Assembly (NCBI GenBank): GCA_018873225.1
Contig: JAEILZ010000008.1
Coordinates: 1,364,001-1,428,000, forward strand
Direction of reading: 5' to 3'
Origin: [Phialemoniopsis] sp. UDSM-2020
Taxonomy: Eukaryota; Ascomycota; Sordariomycetes; Thyridiales; Thyridiaceae
Length of the DNA stretch: 64,000 nucleotides
Below the pieces are notes generated by a model. That model saw only the letters and a list, made by a program, of their open reading frames with translations, ran no database searches and was not told the DNA's origin. Position 1 is the first letter of the stretch. Each line of letters opens with the position of its first letter. Both the position numbers and the translations under genes were made by a program. Positions 1 through 9,807 of this stretch are shown piece after piece.

Positions 1-100
1 AGCCTAGACGCAGCCACGTTTGAGCATCCATCCTCAGCATTCCGATCCCCTGGATAGAACACAATTGCAAGCGCTTCAACATCACAAGTCACGTGAAAAG

Positions 101-248
101 GGCAAGATGGCCGAGCGGGTACGTTATCACGATATCCGCAACTCAGTGGCACCAGTAACTAACTCAGTATCTAGTCTAAGGCGCTAGCTTCAGGGAACTG
201 AAAAATGCTAGTCACATTGTGGCGTGGGTTCGAATCCCACTCTTGTCA
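101..248 (+). tRNA. tRNA-Leu(CAG) with anticodon-loop intron and a 56-bp D-loop insert
   Basis: The acceptor stem pairs 101-107 with 241-247, leaving A248 as discriminator. The T-arm is 224-240 with a TTCGAAT loop. A 12-nt variable arm at 212-223 fits a class II tRNA. The anticodon stem pairs 184-188 with 207-211, and CAG at 191-193 reads CUG leucine codons. An 11-nt intron at 195-205 sits in the canonical place after base 37; its CTG at 198-200 can pair with the anticodon, as in normal tRNA introns. The D-arm is interrupted after the conserved GG at 117-118 by 56 bp (119-174). Without that insert the D-arm reads as an ordinary leucine tRNA. The A box (from 108) and B box (from 227) are intact, and T5 follows at 257-261. 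The mature product would be about 81 nt. The isoacceptor is well supported. Whether the gene works with the insert is unknown. Confidence 0.85.
119..174 (+). other. Spliceosomal-intron-like insert in the tRNA D-loop
   Basis: The 56-bp segment starts GTACGT (119-124), has a branch-site-like ACTAAC (158-163) 11 bases before the end, and ends CTAG (171-174). Length and all three signals match fungal mRNA introns in this same window. Removing it joins GCGG to TCTAAGG and restores a normal D-loop. Canonical eukaryotic nuclear tRNA introns lie only between bases 37 and 38. Splicing is inferred; the insert could instead make this a pseudogene. Confidence 0.6.
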
Positions 249-256
249 TGCATATC

Positions 257-261
257 TTTTT
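257..261 (+). terminator. Pol III terminator of tRNA-Leu
   Basis: A T5 run begins 9 bases after the discriminator base, as expected for RNA polymerase III termination. Confidence 0.7.
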
Positions 262-650
262 GCTCAGACCCACGAGGGTGTGTGCTCCTTTTTTTCTCAA
301 CGAAATGTCACTGAGAAAGCACAACTGGTTGTTACAGGACATCTCGGAGGGGCTAAGACATGAAAGGTAGTGGTCACAAGCGGGAACTGGAACTGGAAGT
401 CTGTTGGCGACTTGGGCAATGTTCTTTGGGGGTTTACTTGGAATTGATGTATATTTAAAGGAGTGTCGTTGTCGTTGTTGCACTGCTATGAGCTCTCAAT
501 GGCATTACGAGCAACAGATGATTGAGTCTTCACCCATTGTCATGGTCAAGCGACAACCCAAGTTTTGAGCTAGCTCGGCCGAAACTACCTCAACCTTGTC
601 GACGCAAAGAAAGAGCTCTGTCATAGAAACGCTCGCCACGACCATTATCC
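262..650. other. Intergenic, nothing supported
   Basis: This 389-bp stretch between the tRNA and the 3' end of the MYND gene has only short open frames with no recognisable similarity or splice structure. Confidence 0.6.
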
Positions 651-1401
651 CTATCGCGGAGGAAGTGGGAACTCGGCATAGTCCTCGTAACCGACCCAGT
701 CAAACAGGAAGAAAGCCCGCAAATCGTTATCTCTGATGAGCTTGCAGTCGCGCTTATGGCCTTTGTCGTTCCAGCCGGCCAGTTGGCACTCCTAAAAGTT
801 GTCAGTGGTGACACCGAGTATCCAACGCGTATTCAACTTACCCGGCCGCAATACCAGAACATTGCGCACTTGGCGCACTTGAGAAGATCCTCCTTCACTT
901 TGTCACATCCATGGCAAGGTCTACCAGAGAACGGGTAGTACTTATAGACCCGATCACCCAACTTGAGCACTTCATCGAGCGTCGCGGGGATGATCTAGAG
1001 ACAAATTTCGATGGTTTAGTGTCTGTAGCCTCTGTAGCAATGCAACCAGGGTATTTTCCTACCATGATCGTGTTCTCGTTCTCCTGACGAATCCCGACCT
1101 GACCGTCAAGGAATTCGTGCGGGTCTGGGTCTATGATGGCGACAGTATATCCCTTCCGCAGCTTGGGCCCCATTTCGTTGCCTCGACCGTCGGTATAGAA
1201 AGCCAGTGTCACTTCCTCGCCCGCTTTATCACGGACCTTGAGCACCACGCGCCCGAACCGCTCCACGTCGACGATTTCCGCCAAGAAGCAGGCGTGTTGG
1301 GCATCTTCGTACTCATTCAGCTCATCGAATGGCGGGAAGATCTCATCGACTCGAAGTTCGGCCGGGTACCAGCGGTCATCTCCTTTCTGCGCCCTCCCCA
1401 T
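651..1401 (-). CDS. MYND-type zinc-finger protein, 3 exons
   Basis: Exons are 1401-1063, 994-842 and 791-651, giving 210 aa. Both introns have good signals: GTAGGA to CTAG (995-1062), and GTAAGT with CTGAC and TTTTAG (792-841). The N-terminal half carries a fungal domain with the features VVLKVRDK, FYTDGRG and FLDGQVGIR. The second and third exons build a complete MYND finger: CHGC, CAKC, WYC, CQ, then H and C in KGHKRDC. It ends in PLPPR. Proteins of this layout occur in many ascomycetes, and MYND fingers normally bind partner proteins. No enzymatic domain is visible. Reading without introns looks like a frameshift, but splicing repairs it, so the gene appears intact. The target or process is unknown. 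Confidence 0.85.
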
Positions 1402-2337
1402 TATTGTTGAATTTGGTGCTGTTTGTGTGACGTCTCGACTTGAGAAGAGATTGGAGTCTTGAAGACGAGGTTGATGTGGGGGACGACGTGGATGTGGAAG
1501 GCGGAGATATTGCAGTGATTGCGGCTGAGCTTACTGAGGAGGCGGTGTGGTTTGAAAAAGCAATAACAGCACCGTCGCTCGACCTTGCAGATTATTAGCT
1601 GATATTGTTAGTGCAAACACCACCTCAACCGAGGGACGCATCCATATGGAAGGCAGGACGAAAGAGTTCTAGAAAGCACAACAACCTCGGCTGATAACTG
1701 GGGTTTTCTCTTCTACCAGTGTCCATCAGTTGGATCCGATTCACAACTAGAAACGACTTGAGCGGGCTGTTCTCGCACTGTAGCCTTGGGAGGTCGGTGA
1801 TCGGCGAAAGATCATCCAGGTGTTTAAGGCAATTCACGAGCGCCAACATGTCAAATGGGTTTGTGTACAGGTACTTCGGTTGCGCAATGATGACCTACAC
1901 GAGCACTCAATCATGCCATATTTGAGAACGGGCTATTGTTACGTTATTAGTAGGTGAGTTGGCACTTGGGCAACAATCAGGTGTTACGATACGCAAGCAC
2001 AAGGTCTAGCCTGTGACACTTCACTCGCTGTCAAATATCGATGGGCAGGATCACTGAGCTAGATGCTCCTGTCACGTCGGAGCCCCTACTAGCCCGTTCA
2101 AATGAATCACGACTTTGCCTCTCTTGCTATTCTGATTCCCACTATGTGTGTACATGTTGCTATGCAATTATCTTTTACGGATAGCGACAAAAGGAGCACT
2201 CTTGGACTGAAGGTATCCAAGATGTCAATAACTCGCTACACGAAGATATATTCAACTATGCAGTCTCGAATCACTGTACTGGACTCACAGCCTCCTTCCA
2301 GAGCCCGTCTGGGTGTATTTAAACGTCCATCTTCGCC
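1402..2337. other. Intergenic, divergent promoter region
   Basis: These 936 bp separate the divergent MYND and amidoligase genes. A TATTTAAA box at 2316-2323 lies just upstream of the amidoligase ATG. An open stretch of 57 codons at 1784-1957 on the plus strand follows an in-frame TAG that could be a splice acceptor. It matches nothing I recognise and has no convincing upstream exon. Confidence 0.4.
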
Positions 2338-3630
2338 ATGGACTTCAGCATCAAATCCGTCAGTAAGCTCAATGATTTCTCGGAGTGCTTTTATATATCT
2401 AACACAGATATGGAGTCATGTAGCCAAGGCGATGGCCGACTCACCATCGGAGTCGAGTGGGAGTTCCTCTACGCCTACGTTCCGGGAGACCAACTCAAAT
2501 TCGACGCAGAGGCTTCCGGTGACCCCTGCCGCCGCCCTTTGGCAATCATGCCTGACGACGAACACATAATGTTCGAGCAGTTCCTCCCTCAGCGAGTTGC
2601 ACAGTCCCTGCAGCCACACTTCCAGAGCTTTCCGATCAACAAGGTCAGGCGCACCGATGATATGACCAATGATGAATTCCGGAGAAGCTATGTGGACACT
2701 TGGATGGTCAAGCAGGACCACTCTGTCAGTGCTCCACATAGTGGTCGATATGAGTTCTGTGGCCTCGAGCTCACGTCGCCCATCTTACGAGAGGACGATC
2801 CGTCGCTTGGCACAATGCTCGTCGAGGCTACACGGGCTATCACGCGGAATGACCGAGTCAAGTGCAATCACAAGTGTGCGCTGCATGTCCACATCGGCGT
2901 CAGCGGCGAGCAAGGTTGGGACTTGTGGACATTGAAGAAGCTGGTTGCCCTTCTGTGGCTAGCCGAGGATCGCCTAGCCCTCCTATGCCACCCTAATCGC
3001 GCCAGAAACGTCTTCAGCCGCTCTTTGACCAGAGCTTGCAGAGTTGCTCGGGACCCGGTCTTTCCAGGAGACCTTGAGGGTGAAGGTATAGAAGTTTTCG
3101 ATACCTGGCTCGCGCCCCTTTTTGGCGAAGTTTCGGCCCGCCCCGGCATTCCCGAGACAGAGAAGAGCCTAGCCAGGCTGTGGTGTGCAGAGAGCCGCTT
3201 CGCCATGGCAGTCATGCTCCGCGAAGCAGACAGCGGCTCCCTGAGGTACAACTTCAAGAACATTGCGCAAGAGGTTGTGGATGACAACGGCAATACGTAC
3301 ATTGACGAAAGAAATGGGCCGACGGACAAGAGAACGGTCGAGTTTCGCATGATGGACATGACGTTCAATGGCAAGGTTGTGCATGCTTATGTATGCTGCT
3401 GCGTACGTCTTGTCCGCTCTGCCAGTGATTCTGGCATGAAGGAGTATCAGGATATCATGAGAAACCTTCTCAGATCCAAGGACGATTACAGTGTCTGGCA
3501 ATTCCTGGCGGAAATCGGTGTTGGTCGAGAGCACATCGACGAATTGCAGCTGTGGGTAGCGAACCAGCATTGCGACCCATTAGACGAGCCTCTTTCAGGT
3601 GCCGAGGCCGGGATTGTCAAAGCACAATGA
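2338..3630 (+). CDS. Putative amidoligase (glutamine-synthetase/carboxylate-amine ligase fold)
   Basis: Uninterrupted frame of 430 aa. The motifs are those of the Amidoligase_2 family: GVEWEF at residues 38-43 (first acidic metal-binding strand), GLELTSP at 142-148, HVHIG at 183-187 and VEFR at 334-337. Family members use ATP to join a carboxylate to an amine, and many bacterial ones modify peptides or cell-wall material. Fungal homologues are mostly uncharacterised, so the substrate here is unknown. The ATG at 2338 has a good context (CGCCATGG); an in-frame ATG at residue 25 is an alternative. There is no signal peptide or membrane segment, so the protein is probably cytosolic. The neighbours do not suggest a pathway. 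Confidence 0.8.
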   Translation: MDFSIKSVSKLNDFSECFYISNTDMESCSQGDGRLTIGVEWEFLYAYVPGDQLKFDAEASGDPCRRPLAIMPDDEHIMFEQFLPQRVAQSLQPHFQSFPINKVRRTDDMTNDEFRRSYVDTWMVKQDHSVSAPHSGRYEFCGLELTSPILREDDPSLGTMLVEATRAITRNDRVKCNHKCALHVHIGVSGEQGWDLWTLKKLVALLWLAEDRLALLCHPNRARNVFSRSLTRACRVARDPVFPGDLEGEGIEVFDTWLAPLFGEVSARPGIPETEKSLARLWCAESRFAMAVMLREADSGSLRYNFKNIAQEVVDDNGNTYIDERNGPTDKRTVEFRMMDMTFNGKVVHAYVCCCVRLVRSASDSGMKEYQDIMRNLLRSKDDYSVWQFLAEIGVGREHIDELQLWVANQHCDPLDEPLSGAEAGIVKAQ

Positions 3631-3738
3631 TCGATACTCTGGAACTCGTGGTAGATCCTAGATATTAGACTAGACAACACCTTTTTGGGCCGCTTCTCGA
3701 AAGTGAGCATTATCGAATAATCTCTTCCTGTGGCATGC

Positions 3739-4635
3739 TCAGTTCTCAGTAAAGACCGGCTCCTCCTCCGCCGCATTGACACCGTCTTTCACCACCCGGT
3801 CAACCGCAGCCTGCCTATCCTCATTACCATCCAGAAGATCGAGCCAGTTGTTCTTGACGCCCTCCTTCTCCAGCAAAAGCGCCGCGACCTCGGCCACCGT
3901 AGCTCGGCTCGCGTTACCCCTGGAGCCCTTGGTCTTGCCCAGCTCGATCTTGCCGGCCGGCTCGGTGGTCAGGGTGCCGGGCCGGAGGTTGATGCCGACA
4001 AAGTCCGGGCGGGCGCGCGACGCGCGGTAGAGGACCTCGTCCGAGGCGATCTTGGCCTGGTAGTACGTCTTGAGCGCGCCCTGGTTGACCTCCTGCGCGG
4101 ACGCCCAGGCCTTGTCGTCCCACCACGAGGGCTTGGCGCGGCGCGAGCCGACGTACGAGATGAGCAGGAAGCGAGTGATGGTCGGGGTCGACGCCGCGGC
4201 CTTGATGAAGTTGATGCAGATGTCGCGATCGATGCTCAGAGTCTGTGTCATGTGTTAGTCGCATAAGTTTCGAGGCTGCTGTAAGCAAACTTACCCGCTC
4301 GGGTCCACCTCGACCTCCGGCACCTGTATTGCGGTTAGCACTACGACAGAGATAGCGGAGAAACACGATCATCACCTACCGGCACTCCAGACGACGTAGT
4401 CGGGCTTGACGCTGTCAAGGATAGACTTTGCATGAGCCTCATCCTTGACGTCTTCGAGGCTGCTCACGAGGACGTTGAGCTTGCCGCCCTGGCCCTTGCC
4501 GAGGGCCTCGATGGTGGAGGCCTGCTCCTGAGAGCGGATCATGCTGGTCACAGTCCATGACCGCTTGAGTAGAATGGGTGTCAGAAGCTGGGCGATTTTG
4601 CCGTGGCCGCCGATGACTAGGACGTGACGAGACAT
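3739..4635 (-). CDS. NmrA-like NAD(P)-binding (atypical SDR) protein, 3 exons
   Basis: Exons are 4635-4380, 4323-4295 (29 nt) and 4242-3739, giving 262 aa. Introns 4324-4379 and 4243-4294 have GTAGGT/GCTAAC/ACAG and GTAAGT/ACTAAC/ACAG signals. The N-terminus VLVIGGHGKIAQLL is the dinucleotide-binding Gly-rich loop of a Rossmann fold. VVWSAGAGG follows at the end of strand 4, and FLLISYVGSRR plus YYQAKIASDEVL resemble the YMR090W-like/atypical SDR family. The substrate is not predictable. The protein is cytosolic by absence of targeting signals. The 29-nt middle exon is easy to miss: without it the Gly-rich GAGGRGGPER segment is lost. Confident on family, not on function. Confidence 0.85.
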
Positions 4636-5063
4636 GGTTGATGAGGGGCACGGATGATCTGGTGACCAGGCCTAGATGTTAGCGGGCCGCCTTTGTCAAG
4701 GGACCTGGGATGATGCAGTCCACCCACTCGTTTCTGGTCAATTAATGCACTATTTTGCCTTTCTCCAATGTTGAATGCTTTCAAAGATCGTGGGCAATGG
4801 CGGATTGATGTAGGCTTTCGGCATCCGCTCGGGATGGTTAAGAAGTATATCCGCATGACGTCAATGCCACCCGCTCCCCCATTCTGCACACTAAGCACCT
4901 CACAGAATTGCGTGATGACAAATATCCACAACTTTGTCATCCTCGTCCTCCTCAATCTTCCGACATGCATAAGGGGATTTCGATAAACCGCATATATCGA
5001 TTAATGGTACTGCTAATTGGCATTTCTATATCCCCTCACATAGGCCTCTATTCAGGCCCGGCT
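4636..5063. other. Intergenic, nothing supported
   Basis: This 428-bp stretch lies upstream of the NmrA-like gene and downstream of the P450 gene. No coding signal is visible. Confidence 0.6.
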
Positions 5064-6783
5064 CTACGGATTCCTTGCGCGTCTTTTGACCATGATCTTG
5101 GCCCCAAATGGAGGCAATAACACCTCAGTCAGCCACTTGTTCTCTGGTCTCTTTCCTCCGTATTCTTCCGGGAACTTGATATCATAGTGTGAAATGACAT
5201 AAGTCATCATCATTTTCATTTCAAAGTCGACCAGGAAGCGTCCGGTGCAGGCGTGTCGGCCGTGACCGAAAGGCAGGTAGTCGGGAGAGGTGGCGACCAT
5301 GGCTAGGCTCGGCCCTTCCGGCGCGCCGGCCTCCCGGGCCCGTGCAAATCGAAAGGGGTCAAAAGTAGCCGCATCTTCGAGGGTGTCGCCGTCCATGTGA
5401 GCCGGCTGTGATAAAAAGGAGATGAGTGAACCTTGCGGGAGGTGCACGCCCGTGTCGGTCGTCAGGCCGCCCTTGGGGGCCACCGTCCGGAACATGACAC
5501 GGCCTCCAACCGAGTGAGCTCGTAGCGTCTCCCTAATCAAGCTGTCCGCCTTAGTCAATTTTGCAATGTTTGACTTAGTCCACCTCGCCGCCCCCTGCTC
5601 CCCGGGCACCACCCTGCGCATCTCGTCACGGAGCACCGCGATGGTATTGTGCTCTTCGTCCGAGCCGATGATGTTCAGAAACATGTTGGTGGCCTGCGTG
5701 CTGACTTGCTCCATCGCGCCGAAATTGGAGTGGCAGACGCGCTGGTTGATCATGCCAAAGTCCTCGAGCTCCTCGGGCCGCTCCTGCTGTGCGAGGCGCA
5801 GGTGCCACTGGAACATGTCGACGGGCTCCTCGTGCGCCGGGTCGTCCTTGGCAAAACTCTTGACGAGGGCGAGCCGCTCGTCGTAGATGGGCCGGAGGTA
5901 CGTGCCTACCTTGGCGACGAGCCTGCGGGTCTTGCGCCCGGCGATTCTGCCGACGATGGGGCGTAGTAGAGCCGGTGTGCCGGCGGCCAACCCAGCCGTG
6001 CTCACACAGCCGTCACCTACCTCCATGCACGTTTCCAAGTAGTCGTCGTTGCGGCCTGTGTATCTGTCAGATCTCTCAACGGCATATATTTGCGTAGAAT
6101 GTACTCACAAAGAGGCCGTCCGACGATGAAACGACTAGCAACCTGAGCGGCAACCATGCGCATCACGGCGTGAAGGTCGACCTCCTTCCAAGCAGTAGTG
6201 TCCAGCCCCAGCCGCTTGTCAAAGGCCACAGCTATCTCGTCGTCAATCTCCTTCACGATCCAGTCTAGGTAGAGATTGATTTCCTTTTTGACCAGCATCA
6301 TTTGCCAGGGATCGGCGACGATATCGTGACTACCGAGGCTGTAGCCTGTCTGGTCCAGCTCTGCAAACGCGCTGTGGACCTCGAGGGCGTCCTCCGGTTG
6401 CGAGAGGGCCCATTTCATCGACTTGACGGGCAGGATGATCTCGGACCGAGACAGTATCCCCGGGATGATGACGGCCTTTCCCTTCTTGGCATACTATGGC
6501 AAAGTTAGAAAGGTGACGCCGACTTAGAACTCTTGTACCTTACGTTGCGATAAGCCTCACGAAACAGCGCCTCGCAGTCGTTGTAGTATGCCTTGCGAGT
6601 TTTGAGACTGAACCACCGCTTGCCCGGTGGCTCCCGGATTAGCTCTACATTTGCCGGGTACGGTACGGTGAAGAAGACAAAGTGGACCGCGACGGCCAGA
6701 AAGGACCCGAGTAGGCAGACTAGAGCGGCGCCGAAGAGGGTGCTCCAGGACGCCGGGAGAGCGGCCGGGATCGACAATGCCAT
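5064..6783 (-). CDS. Cytochrome P450 monooxygenase, 3 exons
   Basis: Exons are 6783-6544, 6493-6109 and 6055-5064, giving 538 aa. Introns 6494-6543 and 6056-6108 have GTAAGG..TAG and GTGAGT..CAG ends. An N-terminal membrane anchor (residues about 10-35) implies the endoplasmic reticulum. Key P450 elements are present: ExxR as ETLR, FDPFRF (PERF region) and the haem loop FGHGRHACTGRF with Cys478 as the iron ligand. The overall style resembles fungal P450s of the ent-kaurene-oxidase-like clan used in secondary metabolism, with no strict A/G-G-x-T motif in the I-helix. The substrate cannot be told. It lies on the same strand as, and 537 bp downstream of, an Fe(II)/2-oxoglutarate oxygenase, suggesting a two-step oxidation. 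The start is the first ATG before the anchor. Confidence 0.9.
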
Positions 6784-7319
6784 CGTAAACCCGCTCGGGC
6801 CACCGACAATGGACAAGGGTACAAGCAACAACGGTTTAATCCCGACTCGGGAAGTCTCTGTGCTTGGGATTCTTGCGGAGGCAAAATATCTATCCTGTCA
6901 GCCCTGTCAACATCAGATCATGACCTCAATTTCAATTTTCACGCACCCGGTCTCTGGTCCCGAAGCGGGCCGGCGGGAGCGACCCGCATTCGACGCCGTT
7001 AGGGCTAGCAATAACGCGAACCTGCTGATAAATTCGCGCAAGATCATAGGCGGCGCGCTCCACTCGAGCTTGGCTCTCTAATGACAACAAGGTGTGATCT
7101 TGCAAATGAATGGCAGCTTGGATTTTCTACAAATCATTCTGCTGCAAAAGAAAGCAAAAGGCCATTCTTTCCCTTTCACAACTTTGGAAGTAGTTGAAAT
7201 CATATGTCCGAGGAGATGCGCGCCCGTTTGACTTTGATATTCCCAAAAGACCAGGTGCGAGACGCACCGAAGAGATCTACAGTGAACAAGATGCATCATC
7301 AATTCTTCAACTCACAATC
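6784..7319. other. Intergenic between P450 and PhyH genes
   Basis: These 536 bp contain the P450 promoter and the 3' region of the dioxygenase gene. I see no further gene or clear motif. Confidence 0.6.
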
Positions 7320-8141
7320 CTAAGCAGCCTTGGCGGCCTCCTTCTCCGCAAAGTCGGGGAACTGCACTTCCAGGTACCGCGCATCCCCGGTGACGCCGTA
7401 GTTCGCCTGGACATTGAGGCCCAGCCACTCCTTCATCTGCGGGTCCAGCTCTTCCTGGAGCTCCCTGGGCAGCTTGGCCGTCCAGTTGACCTGCTGCCGC
7501 ACATAAGGGGCCGTGTAGTACCCAAAGAGCATCGCGCGGTCCCGGTCCTTGGACGTATTGGTCCCGCTGGTATGCCACAGGCGCCCGTCCATGGCAATCA
7601 CATCGCCCGCTTTGCCCTCAAAGGGCACCAAGTGCCTCGGCGCGTCGGCCGGAATCTCGTCGCGCGTCGTCCACTTGTTCGACCCGGGTATGTACCGCGT
7701 GGCGCCGTTCTCGGCGTCGACATCGCTAAGGCACCAGAGGATGTTGAGCGCGTTGACGTCGGTCCAGGGCGCCGGGAACACGATGCTCTGGTCCGAGTGC
7801 AGGCACATGCTGCGGGACCCGGGGCGGGCGATGTTGGCCGTGAAGTTGGAGATGAGGCAGCTGTCGCCGAGGACCGACTTGACCATGTCGACGGCCGTCG
7901 GGTGGGCCGCGAGGTCGCGGAAGACTTTGTCGAGCTCCATGAGGTAGAAGACGCGCACGTTGTGCTCGTTGGGGTCGATGAAGGGGATGAAGGTAGGGTC
8001 GCCGCGCTGCTCGGCCGCTTCTTTGGCCTTCCATAGCCGGTCAAGGATCGAGGCGGCCTCATCCTTTGGCAGGATGCCCGGAAGGCGCACCCAACCGTGC
8101 TCTTTGAGATGGGCCTTGGCGTCTGCGTACTGGTCGGCCAT
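7320..8141 (-). CDS. Phytanoyl-CoA dioxygenase (PhyH)-family oxygenase
   Basis: Single exon of 273 aa starting MADQYADAKAHL; the open frame extends further upstream but without another ATG. The PhyH family uses Fe(II) and 2-oxoglutarate to hydroxylate small molecules. Visible ligands are His115 and Asp117 (CLHSDQ) and a second His in the segment GRLWHTSGTNTS, followed by the Arg of DRDRAML for 2-oxoglutarate. There is no peroxisomal signal, and the C-terminus EKEAAKAA is not PTS1-like. Fungal members include terpenoid and meroterpenoid tailoring enzymes as well as general metabolism enzymes. Together with the adjacent P450 a tailoring role is possible, but no synthase is in the window. Confidence 0.88.
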   Translation of the reverse strand: MADQYADAKAHLKEHGWVRLPGILPKDEAASILDRLWKAKEAAEQRGDPTFIPFIDPNEHNVRVFYLMELDKVFRDLAAHPTAVDMVKSVLGDSCLISNFTANIARPGSRSMCLHSDQSIVFPAPWTDVNALNILWCLSDVDAENGATRYIPGSNKWTTRDEIPADAPRHLVPFEGKAGDVIAMDGRLWHTSGTNTSKDRDRAMLFGYYTAPYVRQQVNWTAKLPRELQEELDPQMKEWLGLNVQANYGVTGDARYLEVQFPDFAEKEAAKAA

Positions 8142-8620
8142 CTTATATCGTACAAGAGACTGCAACTGATCTAATAGCTATCGCCGTGAAAGAGAAGTGT
8201 CGATGGTTGCAACAGTGATAAGATTGAACATGGAAACCACGTGGCTGTTGATATACCTTGTTCCCCAAGATTCTCCAAGACTGAGTAGCCTATGCCTGTG
8301 AAGAGTGGTCGGGGGCGATTGGCCAGTTTTCACCGCCAAAACCGGCAAACGCTGGACATCCTCTGTGAATGCAGCATGCAGTCAGCCCCCGCCTACCTGC
8401 ACAAGAACGGTCGCGATCTTCATCCGGCTGTGTCTTGCATGTCCCGCGTGTCGACCGTAGAGGAGGCGGCGGTGAGGTGTCCACTGTCCCACTTCTCCAA
8501 CCAATTTTCGGAATACGTGTCGGTATCGCAAATTGATACCAGTCTCAACGGAATGATGTTTCAGGCTCCCCACCTAATCAACATCTGTAGACAAAGTTGG
8601 CAAGTGGATGGCAGATTGGT

Positions 8621-8691
8621 CGACGTTCTTCCCTTATCGATGTACCTCGAAATTCATAACTATCACACAGGATTATCCCACTACCTAAGCG
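8621..8691 (+). repeat. Dispersed repeat, copy 1
   Basis: Shares about 70 bp with 9542-9611, including CGATGTACCT and the core GGATTATCCCACT..CTAAGCG at 8670-8691. The core recurs at 33746-33767. It may be the end of a degenerate transposon or LTR; no coding capacity is visible. Confidence 0.5.
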
Positions 8692-9541
8692 CATACAGAT
8701 CCAGTGGGTTGAAATTCCAAAACCGTCGACCTTCCTGACACCCACTTGGATGGTTCACAGCTGCGCCTAATGGACCGGACCGAGGTGTGGAGATTGGTCC
8801 CCTGTTTGCTGCAGAACAACCCCGTTTCAGCATGAGGCCGTCCGTTTCGCCGCGAGCTACGCTCAGAGACATTGATTCGCAGGCCTTGCAGAGGTTCACC
8901 AAATGGTGTATGTCTTGGCTCTCCAGGCCCAACAAACACGCTGCGTACAGCACGGATGTCTTGGTGCGTATCAGGGAAGTGCAGATGGTCAATCTCGCGG
9001 TGCATTGCATCCAGCTTATCGTGGAAGTCTTGAGGTATATTGCCGCGGTCAATTATCTTGGTACAAATGCCTTGACCATGTCAAAGACGACAATCGACAA
9101 TGGCAATGATGGGGCCTGAGTTCCAGAATTGAGCCATAGTGGTTGACTGTATAGTGTCGTGATGTCGTTGAGTGATAGTTGTGAGCTCTGGGAAAGTGAT
9201 GTGCAATGTCGTGTTGAGACTCAAAAGTTTCAAGCATAGGACATATTAGTTCCAGGCACATAACATACTTTGCACGGATCTAGTTGACTAGTCACGCCCA
9301 AACCCAAACCGAGATCAATCTTGGTTGAGGTTTAGAGAACGACTATGCTGCTAGTCGGCATTGACCAGACCTCGTCTCATCCACAATGCCATATTCTTCT
9401 TTCTTCCACCGGCAGACTTCGGAAGCTAAGTGAGCTCGTGATGATCCATGGCCTGATCCTGTGAGCATGTAATCGCCAAATCGCCTCTTGGCGAACGTAG
9501 ATTTTTGAAGAGGATGGTGGCTCCCGACGAGCCGAAGTGCT

Positions 9542-9611
9542 CGGACGGTTTTCCTTCCCGATGTACCTGAACTCTTAACTGGTCACCTTGGATTATCCCA
9601 CTAACTAAGCG
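9542..9611 (+). repeat. Dispersed repeat, copy 2
   Basis: Aligned with copy 1 over about 70 bp; the core GGATTATCCCACT..CTAAGCG is at 9590-9611. It lies about 200 bp upstream of the regulator start codon. Confidence 0.5.
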
Positions 9612-9807
9612 TTTGTGGACCATCCATGATGTTAGTACTCTAGGTAAAGGTCCCAACGGAACCGATGAGCCGAAGCTCCCTGTTAGCGCGGAATGGACAA
9701 ACAAGCTAGAATTCCTCCCATCTCTGCCGCGACTCGTGCCCCCATCTACCTCCGACCAACCGATCATCAACCTCTCTCCAGTATTCTGAAGGCGACGACG
9801 TCCCGCG

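Larger units (their letters stand above)
8142..9807. other. Intergenic with degenerate repeats, promoter of the double zinc-cluster regulator
   Basis: No supported gene in about 1.7 kb. It holds two copies of a dispersed repeat (8621-8691 and 9542-9611) and two copies of a CCGA(C/T)GAGCCGAAG motif (9524-9537 and 9662-9675). The open frames here have no recognisable similarity. The stretch may be relic repeat DNA. Confidence 0.5.

Noticed and set aside
895..1401. Apparent frameshift or truncation in the MYND gene, suggesting a pseudogene
   Set aside because: Two introns with proper signals restore one frame and a complete MYND finger.
1784..1957. 57-codon open stretch preceded by TAG, a possible exon
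   Set aside because: No matching upstream exon, donor site or recognisable family.
7194..8036. Open frame of 280 codons on the plus strand
   Set aside because: It is the antisense shadow of the PhyH gene, whose motifs and codon pattern are clear.
8618..8731. Inverted GGTCGACGTT / AACCGTCGACC ends around repeat copy 1, resembling a MITE
   Set aside because: The ends are not shared by the other two copies and no target-site duplication is evident.
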